Assembly: GCF_018742245.1 (NCBI RefSeq)
Contig: NZ_CP036132.1
Span: 2,041,001-2,105,000 of the forward strand
Direction: 5' to 3'
DNA length: 64,000 nt
Source of the DNA: Bacillus mycoides
GTDB taxonomy: Bacteria; Bacillota; Bacilli; Bacillales; Bacillaceae_G
In this document: piece after piece, positions 43,501 to 53,028 of the stretch
Position numbering within the stretch: position 1 is the first letter of the stretch
How the letters are laid out: the number at the start of each line of letters is the position of its first letter
The notes under the pieces: model-generated
Databases searched by the model: none
The model's input: the letters and a program-made list of their open reading frames with translations, nothing else
Told to the model about the DNA's origin: nothing
Program-made: the position numbers and the translations under genes

Positions 43501-44768
43501 TTAATATGGAATATTTGGCACAGCTTTCAGTAGATTTGAATCTTCATGAAGAATTGCTAGTTGAACTAGAACAATTAGCAGAAGAGGTACCAGAAATATG
43601 GCGTCTAGATGCAATTGCATACGTATATGGTGCGATGAATGAGGTAAATAAAGAAAAAGAATATATTGAATGCGCAATGAAAATAGATGAAGCGCATGTG
43701 GAAGTACTATATCATTATGCGAAAGTACTAGTTAAAAAGCAGAGTGCAGAAGCAATCGAAGTTGCGCTGAAAGTAATGCATAAAGATTTAGAAAGTGAAC
43801 GTATATTTGGTGTGTACGTAAAAGCAATGGAGCAACATAAAAAATTATCTCAAATAAGAGACGCACTTCATACGTTAAAGGTCAGAAAAGCAGAAAGAAG
43901 TAGAGCGTTTGTGTATGCAGCTACTGCGGTTGCTGAAAGATTAGTAGAAAGGCAGCAAAATGAGCAACCGAAAAAATCTTTATTTACAAGAGCATTTTAT
44001 CGCATGAAAAATCGTGCGAAGGAAATTTCAATGATTACAGTTATTATTGATTTATTTGAAATCTCCTTAAAGTTAAATCCAAAAAATAGTATGGCAGCGC
44101 AGCGTTTGGCACTATTTTACGAGAATGCAGCGATGAATAAAGAAGCGATAGAGGTATTACAAACATCGTTAGAAAATAAGTGGGATTATGATGTAGCGAA
44201 GCAACTTGTAAATCTTTTCATTGAGTGTGAGGAAGAAGCTATGTTACGAGATGCTTTGGAATTAACGAAACAAATGGTTCGAGAGCTACCGGATGATTAT
44301 GATACTCTTCTTTTACAAGCGAATGTATTATGTAAGCTAGGCGAAGAAAGAAAAGCCGAAAAAATTCACTTGCAATTAATTGAGAAAACGCCATTTGTAA
44401 GTAGAGGATTCCTTGCTTTAGCAGAAGTATATCAAAGTCAAGAGAGGTATGAGGATGCGATTTATTTATTAGAAGATGCTTCTGTACATCATCCAAATGA
44501 AACGGCAATTCTTCTTGCTTTAGCATCTTCGTATCATAAAGCTGGGCAAACGACAAAGGCAGAAAAAATAACAAGTGAAATATTAGCAATTGATGCTACT
44601 GACTTGTTAGCAAGATACGATCATGCTTGTTATTTAACATTATTAAACAGAAATGAAGAGGCAAGAGATCAACTTGAAATTGTGCTTCGTGAAGATAAAA
44701 CAGGATTTTTCGCTGAACTTGCAGAGGAAGATGAAGATTTAGCAGGATTGCGAGAATTTGAAAAGTAA
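40566..44768 (+). CDS. Giant TPR protein with embedded C39-like peptidase domain, 1400 aa
   Basis: Helical TPR-type repeats fill residues 60-305 and 480-1400 (for example AIASFRSSLQLDADQPVAWSFLALSYMYM). Between them, residues about 306-460 form a C39-family peptidase-like domain: PVVQKDNYCVPTSLEMMLG with Cys320, and IEHASHVQVLSGYDDVLQAFYIQDP with His395/His398 and a following Asp. No signal peptide or TM segment is seen, so it is cytoplasmic. GAGGTG precedes the ATG. C39-like domains in non-ABC proteins process or bind peptides; TPRs bind partners. The substrate is unknown. Nothing in its neighbourhood names a pathway. Confidence 0.85.
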   Translation: MLDFKQLEICLKEKRFVDGLHEINNEIAHIKETNKLSYVKNWLSNVSSPKEFDTLIRLADEGLMHQYSSFLIRYTYKKFPNMRTLSLYCDELIDERKILDAEQLLKDSLEEVNEEETDADVLTKAYFTLVRCLLDMKRNEEAYAYMQKAEKYSTRAVFDKWGYLYIQTGEWEKAEEQLLSGQQHKDCEELATYLLAQLYAYKGEQQRALQLINDAIAKFPQVPYFYFEKVKYLLDLERYEEMLAVIDKINHMLPHHAYTTYFIHLRAEAFYKTNSIHDLQALLKSEKSLKNSLYHHIEKNPDGKKVRLPIVPVVQKDNYCVPTSLEMMLGVWGEKRTQDEIAQYIFDVTGSKFSDTVTYIEEQGYEYRYFQGNEENYKRLLNQGIPVLLSIDIEHASHVQVLSGYDDVLQAFYIQDPNFLEPILVEYDKLQEKYRYTDCLAITFIPKDRIEQLSFLNEEEHTYYKTIFSLTDHLAEQDKEGIEKLVLFLKETSENPNTWLYTIKHLDAEVDKDFIQFCIEKLMEKFPSSDFVKLHSAQCFIRLQDMEKAGHMIQSVEKKNNQALYHLINGRYSFEQDNYAEAIASFRSSLQLDADQPVAWSFLALSYMYMDQSEKGLEYSLTAIERSPERFTLVNHGLILIDLERYEEAYGFFNDLLKEYKYEAHIWYERARCAQHLGKVYLAVKGLKVAIQLDKTAAYLYTKLSEIYESDLDDGNNAKEILLQGIQNCEDQASLYVRLGDVHFQNDELEEAETIYKRSLEENNEDVYAHFGLTQVYMAKEQYEDAKNYIVSINKQFEDNQDFLMNAGMVLWDAEIALGGDEKELKLALSKLESGIRSVYANIASVLDEYVNRIKDTAFVQRGIAFLRTLEKEKTEVIEYGCYAGVLYESIGQYDQAIKRYNDALKKKQDSLPYFRIGETFMALGQFQEAKHAYETCLEMDKNFTGVHVQLAEIYEKEENSSKEQSHMVQAMKEEPLHINMEYLAQLSVDLNLHEELLVELEQLAEEVPEIWRLDAIAYVYGAMNEVNKEKEYIECAMKIDEAHVEVLYHYAKVLVKKQSAEAIEVALKVMHKDLESERIFGVYVKAMEQHKKLSQIRDALHTLKVRKAERSRAFVYAATAVAERLVERQQNEQPKKSLFTRAFYRMKNRAKEISMITVIIDLFEISLKLNPKNSMAAQRLALFYENAAMNKEAIEVLQTSLENKWDYDVAKQLVNLFIECEEEAMLRDALELTKQMVRELPDDYDTLLLQANVLCKLGEERKAEKIHLQLIEKTPFVSRGFLALAEVYQSQERYEDAIYLLEDASVHHPNETAILLALASSYHKAGQTTKAEKITSEILAIDATDLLARYDHACYLTLLNRNEEARDQLEIVLREDKTGFFAELAEEDEDLAGLREFEK

Positions 44769-44874
44769 TTGTATAAGAATAGAGGAAAAGGGTATAAATA
44801 AAAATATATTTTGAATTAGTTGACAATTAATTGCCCAATGGCATAAAATAACTTTTAATAAAGTATACAAATCT

Positions 44875-45126
44875 GAAGACGAGAAAGAGTAAAATATTGA
44901 GCTGTTCCCCAGAGAGCCGGTGTATTGCTGAAATCCGGTGTGCAGACGTTATTTGAAAATCATCTCCGAGGAGCCGTGGCTGAATAAAGTAAGCTCGGAC
45001 GGATGTCTACCGTTACAAAGAACGCGTATGTTAGTACGTTGCTAAGTGCTATTAGTGAAAAGCTAATAGAATTAGGGTGGTAACGCGGGTAAACCCGTCC
45101 CTACTTCATAGGGACGGGTTTTTTGT
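44875..45126 (+). promoter_or_regulatory. T-box leader, Ile specifier AUC
   Basis: T-box sequence AGGGTGGTAACGCGG (45074-45088) is followed by a terminator (ACCCGTCCCT / AGGGACGGGT, then T-run, ending near 45126). Stem I shows GAA-A-AUC-A, specifier ATC at 44959-44961, an Ile codon, in agreement with ileS downstream. Confidence 0.9.
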
Positions 45127-45159
45127 GTGCTTTTAAAAAATTCAAAGGAGTGATTGTAC

Positions 45160-48100
45160 ATGAAAAAAGTAGATGTAAAAGAGTCAGCTGTAGGGAGAGA
45201 AACACGTATTCGTAAGCAGTGGAACGAACAAAGTATTTTCGAGCAATCAATTCAGAATCGAGAAGGCGCACAATCTTTTGTGTTTTATGAAGGGCCACCA
45301 ACTGCGAACGGATTACCACACGTCGGCCATGCACTTGGGCGGGCGATTAAAGATTTAGTAGCGAGATATAAAACGATGGCTGGATATAAAGTTTTAAGAA
45401 AAGCCGGATGGGATACACATGGATTACCTGTAGAATTAGGTGTTGAAAAACAACTTGGTATTTCAGGTAAACATGAAATCGAAGAGTACGGAATTGAACC
45501 ATTTATTCAAAAGTGTAAAGAAAGTGTATTCACATATGAGAAGCAGTGGCGTGAATTTACGGAGAGTATTGGATATTGGGTGGATATGGATGATCCGTAC
45601 GTTACTTTAGAGAATCCATATATCGAAAGTGTATGGAATATTTTAGGGACGATTCATGAAAAAGGCTTGTTATATAAAGGGCATAGAGTTTCACCATACT
45701 GCCCAAGCTGTCAAACATCTCTTAGTTCACATGAAGTTGCACAAGGATATAAAACAGTGAAAGATTTAAGCGCGACAGTTAAGTTTAAAGTGAAAGATAG
45801 TGAAAATGAATATTTCCTTGGATGGACGACAACACCGTGGACACTCCCAGCGAATGTTGCACTTGCCGTACATCCGAATATGGAATACGTTAAAGTGAAA
45901 CAAGAAGGGTATGTGTACATTGTTGCGAAAGAACGTGTACAAGAAGTACTAAAAGAAAACTATGAAGTACTATCTGTTCATAAAGGTGAAGAATTATTAA
46001 ATACATCGTACACAGCACCGTTTCCGATGAAGGAAGTTACAAATGGATACCGTGTTATTGCGGCAGATTTTGTTACTGCAGATAGTGGTACAGGACTCGT
46101 TCATATCGCTCCGGCATATGGAGAGGACGATTATAAAGTCGTTCAAAGTGAAGGGTTATCGTTCTTACATGTTGTAGATGAAAAAGGTGAGTATACAGAA
46201 GCGGTACCATTTCTTGAAGGTAAGTTTGTAAAAGAATGTGACGTTGATATCGTTCGTTATTTAGCGAAGGAAGGTTTACTATATCATAAAGAAAAATATG
46301 AGCATAGCTATCCACATTGTTGGCGCTGTGATTCACCATTACTTTATTATGCAGGAGAAAGTTGGTTAATCCGAACAACTGAGATTAAAGAAACATTTTT
46401 ACAAAATAATGATACTGTCACGTGGTATCCAGATCATATGAAACATGGACGCTTTGGTAAGTTTTTAGAAAATATGGTGGACTGGAATATTAGCCGAAAT
46501 AGATATTGGGGAACACCGTTAAACGTATGGGAATGTGAAAGCTGTGATCATCAATTCGCACCAAAAAGTATTGCTGAATTAAGAAAGCATAGTACAAAAG
46601 AAACGCCTGAAGATTTAGAATTGCATAAGCCATATGTAGATGAAGTACAAGTGTGCTGTGAAAAATGCGGAAGTACAATGAACCGTACACCAGAAGTAAT
46701 TGATGTTTGGTTTGATAGTGGTTCCATGCCTTTTGCGCAATATCATTACCCGTTTGAAAATAAAGAGTTATTTGAAGAACAGTTTCCAGCAGATGTAATT
46801 GCAGAGGGAATTGATCAAACACGCGGCTGGTTTTATAGTTTATTAGCGGTATCGGCACTATATACAGGGAAAGTACCATATAAACGAGTATTATCACTTG
46901 GGCATGTTCTAGATGAAGAAGGACAGAAAATGTCTAAAAGTAAAGGTAACGCACTAGATCCTGTTGATTTAGTAGAGAAGTTTGGTGCCGACGCTCTAAG
47001 GTGGGCTCTACTCGTTGATAGTGCACCGTGGAATGCGAAACGATTTTCTGAAAGAACAGTACAAGAAGCGAAATCTAAATTTGTAGATACGTTAGTCAAT
47101 GTGTATAGCTTCTATGTGTTATATGCGAGTTTAGATGAATATAATCCGAAAGAAAAGTATGAAGTTAAGCGTACGAAATTAGATGAATGGGTGTTATCAA
47201 GATTGCATAGCACAACAAGAAAGGTAAGAACTGCACTTGATGATTATCAATTCACAAATGCAGCTCGTGAAATTGCTGCTCTTGTAGATGAAGTGAGTAA
47301 CTGGTATGTAAGACGTTCACGCAATCGTTTTTGGGAATCTGGTATGAATCCTGAAAAAGCAGCTGCGTATGAAACACTTCATGAAGTGCTTGTAACAATT
47401 AGTAAATTAATCGCACCATTTACACCGTTTGTAGCTGAGGATATTCATCTGAATTTAGAAGGAAGCAGCGTTCATTTAGCAGATTATCCGGTTGTAAACG
47501 AATCACTTATCCAGCCTCAGTTAGAAGCGGAAATGGATGCTGTTTTACAAGTTGTTGAACTTGGAAGAAGTAATCGTAATCAACATTCATTAAAAGTAAA
47601 ACAGCCGTTGGCAGAGCTTGTATTACTTGAGCATAGCGAAAATGATATGGATTGGGAATCTTACCGTGATATCGTAATGGATGAGCTAAATGTTAAAGCA
47701 TTCCATGTGGAAATGGATGAATCAAAATACACATCATATCAATTAAAGCTGAATTTTAAAACAGCTGGACCGAAGTTTGGTAAAAATGTGAATGCAGTAA
47801 ACGGGTGGCTAAAACAATTATCACAGGAAGAAGTACAAAATTTTGTATCAACAGAAAAAGCAGTATATGAAGCAACAGCAGAGGAAGAAGTAATTGTCAC
47901 GGTTGAAGATGTATTAGTAGAGAAAGTTGCGAAATCAGGATTTTCAAATACAACTAACGGTCAATATACGGTAATGTTAGATACGAATGTAACGGAAGAA
48001 TTGTTACAAGAAGGAGTAGCACGTGAATTTATTCGTGCAGTTCAAGAATATCGTAAGCAGTTGAATTTACCAGTTAATTTACGAGTGGATGTAATTCTTG

Positions 48101-48261
48101 ATACAGAAGAAGAACTACAGCAAACGTTAACGAGTCATAAAGATTTATTAGAAGAAAACTTACTCGTCAAGCAATTTACATTTGGTCACTTAACAAATGA
48201 GGACGATGAACTTTCTTTAGGTGAGACAAAAGTCCGAATTAAATTAAACGCGGCTAATTAA
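45160..48261 (+). CDS. ileS: Isoleucyl-tRNA synthetase, type 2 (eukaryote-like)
   Basis: The 1033-aa class I synthetase has the HIGH-type motif [17 protein letters not shown] (about 48-64), DTHGLPVE, an editing domain ([18 protein letters not shown]), a Cys-rich [22 protein letters not shown] metal-site set, and [14 protein letters not shown] near 587. Length and sequence fit the IleRS2 clade, which resists mupirocin, rather than the about 920-aa housekeeping IleRS. AAAGGAG lies upstream of ATG 45160. The T-box ties it to tRNA-Ile charging, so it is likely an inducible second copy. Confidence 0.92.
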   Translation: MKKVDVKESAVGRETRIRKQWNEQSIFEQSIQNREGAQSFVFYEGPPTANGLPHVGHALGRAIKDLVARYKTMAGYKVLRKAGWDTHGLPVELGVEKQLGISGKHEIEEYGIEPFIQKCKESVFTYEKQWREFTESIGYWVDMDDPYVTLENPYIESVWNILGTIHEKGLLYKGHRVSPYCPSCQTSLSSHEVAQGYKTVKDLSATVKFKVKDSENEYFLGWTTTPWTLPANVALAVHPNMEYVKVKQEGYVYIVAKERVQEVLKENYEVLSVHKGEELLNTSYTAPFPMKEVTNGYRVIAADFVTADSGTGLVHIAPAYGEDDYKVVQSEGLSFLHVVDEKGEYTEAVPFLEGKFVKECDVDIVRYLAKEGLLYHKEKYEHSYPHCWRCDSPLLYYAGESWLIRTTEIKETFLQNNDTVTWYPDHMKHGRFGKFLENMVDWNISRNRYWGTPLNVWECESCDHQFAPKSIAELRKHSTKETPEDLELHKPYVDEVQVCCEKCGSTMNRTPEVIDVWFDSGSMPFAQYHYPFENKELFEEQFPADVIAEGIDQTRGWFYSLLAVSALYTGKVPYKRVLSLGHVLDEEGQKMSKSKGNALDPVDLVEKFGADALRWALLVDSAPWNAKRFSERTVQEAKSKFVDTLVNVYSFYVLYASLDEYNPKEKYEVKRTKLDEWVLSRLHSTTRKVRTALDDYQFTNAAREIAALVDEVSNWYVRRSRNRFWESGMNPEKAAAYETLHEVLVTISKLIAPFTPFVAEDIHLNLEGSSVHLADYPVVNESLIQPQLEAEMDAVLQVVELGRSNRNQHSLKVKQPLAELVLLEHSENDMDWESYRDIVMDELNVKAFHVEMDESKYTSYQLKLNFKTAGPKFGKNVNAVNGWLKQLSQEEVQNFVSTEKAVYEATAEEEVIVTVEDVLVEKVAKSGFSNTTNGQYTVMLDTNVTEELLQEGVAREFIRAVQEYRKQLNLPVNLRVDVILDTEEELQQTLTSHKDLLEENLLVKQFTFGHLTNEDDELSLGETKVRIKLNAAN

Positions 48262-48263
48262 AG

Positions 48264-48299
48264 AAAAAGGAAGTTGGAATCATTCCAACTTCCTTTTTT
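48264..48299. terminator. Bidirectional terminator
   Basis: AAAAAGGAAGTTGGAA pairs with TTCCAACTTCCTTTTT around a short loop, between convergent ileS and the DUF418 gene. Confidence 0.9.
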
Positions 48300-48312
48300 G
48301 TATGAAGATAAA

Positions 48313-49398
48313 TTAATCAGTTATTTTCCGCATAATCCATTCGATAGGTCCTCTAGAAAAGTTCCTTCGCCATAATACGCTAAATAAAATACTGAAAATG
48401 AAAAATGCAGTAGCAAATAATAAAACGAAAAGTAATGTTTGGTGTTCCATACGATTTAATACAATCAATGAGCCAATACCGATAAATACATGACTTACAT
48501 AATGCGTTAATGTTAATTGTCCTGTTTGTACAATGGATGTAATAAACCAATTCTTTTCATATTTTTCAGCAATGTAGAGGCAAATTATTAATATAGCAAT
48601 AGCGGATCCAGTAGCAGATAAAATATATAATATATTTGGTAATATCGGTCCTGTATTAAACAAAAATGTAGCTGCTTCCTCACCAATGTATGGGATAAAA
48701 AGGTGAGTTAACGCTTTGGACAATAGCTCTATAATTATCGTTACTGTTATACCGAGTAAGAGCAATCTATGTCTAATTTTTCTATTATGAAGATCTAATC
48801 TGCCAATTATCATACCGATTAAGAAGAAAGAAAACCATGGGAAAATAGGGTGATAGCCATTAAAAAATAAGTTACGAAGAAAACCTTTTAAGGTCCAAAA
48901 GTCTATATAGTTTATAAATGGGATTGTGCCTCCCCATCCTTCGAAGGCGTTGAAAGTAAGTTGGAGATATTGTGCAGCAAGTAAAATAATGATAGAAAGC
49001 CATATTAGTATAGTTCTTCGTACAGTAATTAGTAATGCAGCGATGAAAAGGTAAACGCCGTAGTAGTGTAAAATATCTCCCGTCCATTCCATTACATACA
49101 ATAATAATCCTAAAATAAATAAGAATAGTGATCGTTTCCAAATCAATATTCGGCTGGTATTGATTTTTATTTTCTCTGGGCTAGCAACAGATGATTTAGT
49201 CATTAAAGTTATGCCAATCCCAGCAAGTATAACAAACAAGGCAGAAGCTCTACCTTCAAAAAGTGTCATAAAGGTTTTTAACAGAGGAGGCCCATTTCCT
49301 TCCGCCCCTGTTATCACCATGAAATTAACTAGTAACATTCCAAACATTGCCCACGCTCTAGCAAAATCTAAGCCGATAATTCGTTTTTTAGTTTTCAT
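48313..49398 (-). CDS. DUF418 / YeiB-type acyltransferase-like membrane protein
   Basis: The 361-aa protein has about ten TM segments, the N-terminal GLDFARAWAMFGMLLVNFMVI motif of the heparan-alpha-glucosaminide N-acetyltransferase/YeiB group, and a DUF418 C-terminal half (GQLTLTHYVSHVFIG). Such proteins are thought to move acyl groups across the membrane; no substrate is known. ATG at 49398 overlaps the end of the TetR gene by about ten bases, so the pair is one operon. The TetR is probably its regulator. Confidence 0.82.
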   Translation of the reverse strand: MKTKKRIIGLDFARAWAMFGMLLVNFMVITGAEGNGPPLLKTFMTLFEGRASALFVILAGIGITLMTKSSVASPEKIKINTSRILIWKRSLFLFILGLLLYVMEWTGDILHYYGVYLFIAALLITVRRTILIWLSIIILLAAQYLQLTFNAFEGWGGTIPFINYIDFWTLKGFLRNLFFNGYHPIFPWFSFFLIGMIIGRLDLHNRKIRHRLLLLGITVTIIIELLSKALTHLFIPYIGEEAATFLFNTGPILPNILYILSATGSAIAILIICLYIAEKYEKNWFITSIVQTGQLTLTHYVSHVFIGIGSLIVLNRMEHQTLLFVLLFATAFFIFSILFSVLWRRNFSRGPIEWIMRKITD

Positions 49399-49984
49399 AT
49401 GAATCACTTCTTTTGAATATGCTGTGGACAGCTTCAATCCATATTTGTTTATAATTCATATTTACATCAAACATCATGAAGTTTCCGATATTATCAAGTA
49501 CTAATGCCAACATATGAGCTTTTGAAACTAGATTTTTATTTTGAATGAGTTGAAGTTCATTTGCTTTTGTTAGGAGTGATTCAAATCCGTTTAAATATTC
49601 TGTTTGTACAGTTAGTAATCGATCTTTGTACATATCGTTTCTTGAAGATAGTAATACATATTCTTGTAATACACGATTAAAATAAGGATCTTTCTGTTGT
49701 TCGTCTATCATTTTAAAGCCAATTTCAACACATTTCTCAATGAAATTCTCTTTCGTAAATTCTTCTGTATGAAAGAATGAGGAGAACTGCATCGCTGCAC
49801 ATAATTCATTAAAAATACTTTCAATTAATGCATCTTTAGATTTAAAGTAATAATAAATAGATGGCTTGGCAATACCAACTTCTTCAGCAATCATTGTATA
49901 GGTCGTTTTGGCAATGCCGTGACCGGCAAATAGTCGATAACTTGCTTCGACTATGGAAGAGCGTGTTTCTTCACTTTTACTCAT
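49388..49984 (-). CDS. TetR family regulator
   Basis: The 198-aa protein has the TetR HTH EASYRLFAGHGIAKTTYTMIAEEVGIAKPSIYYYFKSKDALIESIF (residues 9-54) and a helical C-terminal part. GGGAGG precedes the ATG. It is co-transcribed with the overlapping DUF418 gene. A palindrome upstream fits autoregulation. Confidence 0.9.
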   Translation of the reverse strand: MSKSEETRSSIVEASYRLFAGHGIAKTTYTMIAEEVGIAKPSIYYYFKSKDALIESIFNELCAAMQFSSFFHTEEFTKENFIEKCVEIGFKMIDEQQKDPYFNRVLQEYVLLSSRNDMYKDRLLTVQTEYLNGFESLLTKANELQLIQNKNLVSKAHMLALVLDNIGNFMMFDVNMNYKQIWIEAVHSIFKRSDSYEN

Positions 49985-50045
49985 AATAAATCCTCCCGAT
50001 AATAAAAGGTTAATTAAAGAGTATCATTCATTAAGGTATTTTTCA

Positions 50046-50059
50046 ACCTACCGTTAGGT
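50046..50059. promoter_or_regulatory. TetR-type operator palindrome
   Basis: ACCTACCGTTAGGT is an inverted repeat (ACCTA / TAGGT around CCGT) flanked by A and T runs, about 60 bases upstream of the TetR start. Similar ACCTA-N4-TAGGT sites are used by TetR relatives. Confidence 0.6.
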
Positions 50060-50310
50060 AAAAAAATATATTTTTCAATACATTATTTTGGTGAAATATA
50101 GTTAATCAAAGCGGGAAAGAAATATATTTCTAAAGTATTCTTCTCATTTTATACATAATTATTGAGAAAATTTCACTCACCCTAAATGTGAAGGTAATAG
50201 AATTGCTCGTATAGAATTACTCGTAGATTCAATTTATCTCGTTACTTGTGGACAGTAATAGCCTTAAAGGAATGGGGTAAAGGATTCAATTTATTAGGGG
50301 GAGTGGTTTT

Positions 50311-51822
50311 ATGTTAAACAAAAAAATGGTGGCAATGGCAATGACTGTGCCATTAGTAATGGGGACGATTTCTACGGTTTCGGCATTGGAAAAACAACAG
50401 CAAGTAAAGTTAGAAGCTTATTCACCACAGAAAAAAGCAATTGAATATTTAAAGGGACATGCTACGGAATATGGATTGAAGGCGGACCTTTCAGACTTAC
50501 AATATATTTCTACAACAGAAACATCAGTAGCTTCATATGTTAGGTTCCAACAAGTAGTTAATGGTGCTCCTGTATTTTCAAAACAAATTACAGTTACTCT
50601 TAACGGTGAGGGAAAAGGATTACTTGCCGTTTCTGATTATCAGCCTGTTACAGGTGTGAAGGAAGTTACGAAAAAAATTAGTGAAAAAGATGCAGAACAA
50701 AAATCGATGGCGTATGTTGGAGGAGAAAGTGAGCAAAATCTATGGGCTCCTACAGAAAAAGAATTCGGATATATTGTTGAAGAAGGTGTCGCTCTTCCAG
50801 TATATAAAGTGGTAGTCCATTCTAACAATCCATTCGGTGCATGGGAAACATTCATTGATGCAGAAAATGGAAAGTTAATTAAAAAGGTTGATATAAACCG
50901 AAAAGCAGAAGGAACAGGAAAAGTATTTTTACCTAATCCTGTCGTATCTAGTGGTAGTAAAACAGGATTAAAAGATAGTAATGATGCAGATTCAACAGCA
51001 CTAACGAATCAACTGAAAACTGTTACGTTAAAAGGTTTAGATGGTACAGGATTTTTAATTGGTGAGTATGTTACAATTTCTTCAAAAGCGAAGACGAAAT
51101 CTACAAACTTACAATTTAACTATACACGTGCAAATGATAGCTTTGAAGATGTTATGTCGTATTATCATATCGATACATTGCAGCGTTACATTCAAGGATT
51201 GGGCATTAACAATATTAATAATCGTTCTATTAAAGTGAATGTAAATGGTACAACTGATGATAACTCATTTTATTCACCATCAACGAAAGCCTTAACTTTC
51301 GGTACTGGCGGAGTAGATGATGCAGAAGATGCGGGCATTATCGCGCATGAATATGGACATTCTATTCAAGATAATCAAGTACCAGGCTTCGGAAGTTCAC
51401 CAGAAGGTGGAGCGATGGGAGAAGGGTTTGGAGACTTCTTAGGTGCTACTTATGAAGATGCAGTATCGACAACAGGTTACGGTAAAGCATGTATTGGAGA
51501 ATGGGATGCGACCGCTTATTCTAGTTCAGATCCGACGTGCTTACGCCGATTAGATACGAATAAAGTATACCCGAAAGATATAACGAATGAAGTGCATAAT
51601 GATGGAGAAATTTGGGCTCAAGGTCAATACGAAATGGCACAGGCCTTTGGCCGTGATGTAGCAACAAAAATTATTTTACAATCACATTGGTCATTAACGC
51701 CAAATGCGAAATTCCGTGATGGAGCGAAAGCAATTAAGCAAGCGGATGCTCTTTTATACGGCGGACAACACGCGGCTGAAATTGATCGCATTTGGGCAGC
51801 GAGAGGGATTAGTACGAATTAA
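50311..51822 (+). CDS. Secreted M36 (fungalysin)-type zinc metalloprotease
   Basis: The 503-aa precursor has a signal peptide (MLNKKMVAMAMTVPLVMGTISTVSA, cleavage near 25), an FTP/PepSY propeptide (about 40-200), and a catalytic domain with HEYGH (IIAHEYGHSIQD, near 347) and downstream GAMGEGFGDFLG supplying the third zinc ligand, then HNDGEIWAQGQYEMA. The EGFGD and DGEIWA blocks point to M36 rather than the M4 bacillolysin family. It should be secreted and self-processed. GGGGGAG precedes the ATG. A strong terminator follows. Confidence 0.88.
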   Translation: MLNKKMVAMAMTVPLVMGTISTVSALEKQQQVKLEAYSPQKKAIEYLKGHATEYGLKADLSDLQYISTTETSVASYVRFQQVVNGAPVFSKQITVTLNGEGKGLLAVSDYQPVTGVKEVTKKISEKDAEQKSMAYVGGESEQNLWAPTEKEFGYIVEEGVALPVYKVVVHSNNPFGAWETFIDAENGKLIKKVDINRKAEGTGKVFLPNPVVSSGSKTGLKDSNDADSTALTNQLKTVTLKGLDGTGFLIGEYVTISSKAKTKSTNLQFNYTRANDSFEDVMSYYHIDTLQRYIQGLGINNINNRSIKVNVNGTTDDNSFYSPSTKALTFGTGGVDDAEDAGIIAHEYGHSIQDNQVPGFGSSPEGGAMGEGFGDFLGATYEDAVSTTGYGKACIGEWDATAYSSSDPTCLRRLDTNKVYPKDITNEVHNDGEIWAQGQYEMAQAFGRDVATKIILQSHWSLTPNAKFRDGAKAIKQADALLYGGQHAAEIDRIWAARGISTN

Positions 51823-51824
51823 TT

Positions 51825-51860
51825 AAAAACGTCGTGGCATTTATAAGCCACGACGTTTTT
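51825..51860 (+). terminator. Strong Rho-independent terminator
   Basis: AAAAACGTCGTGGC (51825-51838) pairs with GCCACGACGTTTTT (51847-51860). Confidence 0.92.
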
Positions 51861-51927
51861 AATTTGCTTAAGAACTGGTACTGGAAAATTTATTGGTATC
51901 GGTAATAATGTACATATACCGATAAAT

Positions 51928-52407
51928 TTACTTTACTGCTTCTTTAAAAACAAAATGCTCTTTAAATTTTCTAGATTCAAATTTTTGACCGTTTCTCATG
52001 GAGAGGAAAGGATGTTCTTGCCACGTAATGATCACGTCAATCTTATCTGCTTTTGTAGGAACTGGAAAATTAGCGTGTTCAAATCCAGTTTTTCCGCCCG
52101 CTAGACGACTTTCTTTTAGGGAAAAGAGTTCATATTTTGTTTTCGTATGTGGTTCATTCCGAAAAACTTCAACTTGTACATTATACACTTCACTTTTTCC
52201 AAGATTTTTTACAGAGAAATGATATGTTTGAAATACACCTTTTTTTGGTTGTAACAATTTTTCACTCGTTCTTTTTACTTCATCAATATTCACTTGCCAT
52301 TGATCAGAGTTTTGAGAGATTGGTAAAGACTTTGGCGAATAGGCATATGTTTCATTTACAACAATAAGGCAAAACAAAAGGAGAAAGAAACTAATTGCTT
52401 TTTTCAT
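51928..52407 (-). CDS. Secreted protein of unknown function
   Basis: The 159-aa protein has a signal peptide (MKKAISFFLLLFCLIVVNETYA, cleavage near 22) and a beta-rich mature part (WQVNIDEVKRTSEKLLQPKKGVFQTYHFSVKNLGKSEVYNVQVEVFRNEP), which suggests an Ig-like fold. No family is recognised. GGAGG precedes the ATG. It is convergent with the M36 protease. Confidence 0.7.
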   Translation of the reverse strand: MKKAISFFLLLFCLIVVNETYAYSPKSLPISQNSDQWQVNIDEVKRTSEKLLQPKKGVFQTYHFSVKNLGKSEVYNVQVEVFRNEPHTKTKYELFSLKESRLAGGKTGFEHANFPVPTKADKIDVIITWQEHPFLSMRNGQKFESRKFKEHFVFKEAVK

Positions 52408-52684
52408 ATGTACACCTCCGATAAAACTTTAATAATAATATGCGTGGGAAACGTGTAATTCATGTAATAAAATGGAAAAATAAGTGCGATTGAAAGAATT
52501 TGAGAAGGATAAAATATTTCTAAGCTGTCAAATGATAATTGTATAGAGTTCAATGTTCATATTACATACCTTTAGAAGGGGGCTGTTTAGTGAGAAATCG
52601 CAATATTTTCCTAAAAAGGCTTGTGTTTTATAAATTAAAGAGATAGAATACTCTGTAAATATAAAAAGTGATGATCAGGAAAAG

Positions 52685-52892
52685 TACATGATGCAAGGGT
52701 CTACAGAGAGCAATCGGTTGCTGGGAAGATTGCGATACCGCATGATGGAAAGACACCTGTGAGTGTTGCTTTGAACGTGATAATTAGTAAAAGCAAACGG
52801 TACCTACCGTTATCAGGGCTAAGATGGTCATTATGACAATTTGGGTGGTACCGCGGAAAAATCCGTCCCTATTTATAGGGGCGGATTTTTGT
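52685..52892 (+). promoter_or_regulatory. T-box leader, Asp specifier GAC
   Basis: T-box sequence GGGTGGTACCGCGG (52843-52856) is followed by a terminator (ATCCGTCCCT / AGGGGCGGAT, then T-run). Stem I shows GAA-A-GAC-A, with specifier GAC at 52752-52754, an Asp codon. This agrees with an Asp-tRNA synthetase downstream. Confidence 0.85.
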
Positions 52893-52917
52893 ATTCTTTG
52901 AAAGGAGGTGAGTGACC

Positions 52918-53028
52918 GTGGATGATGATGACGACAACAATAAAGTAAATAAAAATAAAATTAATGGAGGGAAATATAATGGATCAAATAATGAAGCGCT
53001 CACTCACACGAGAATGTACGGAGCATAG
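52918..53028 (+). CDS. Candidate Asp/Asn-codon leader ORF overlapping aspS
   Basis: GAAAGGAGGTGA (52900-52911), an almost complete match to the anti-Shine-Dalgarno, sits between the T-box terminator and aspS. A GTG at 52918, nine bases after GGAGG, opens a 36-codon frame VDDDDDNNKVNKNKINGGKYN that crosses the aspS start (52979) in another frame and stops at 53026-53028. Five Asp codons come first, then six Asn codons in the next ten. aspS itself has its own GGAGGG. A codon-sensing leader peptide is inferred; a chance low-complexity frame is the alternative. Confidence 0.45.
   Translation: MDDDDDNNKVNKNKINGGKYNGSNNEALTHTRMYGA

Noticed and set aside
52922..52948. MMMTTTIK frame like a thr-operon leader
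   Set aside because: It starts 13 bases after GGAGG, too far, and a Thr signal makes no sense before an Asp-tRNA synthetase; the Asp/Asn frame fits better.
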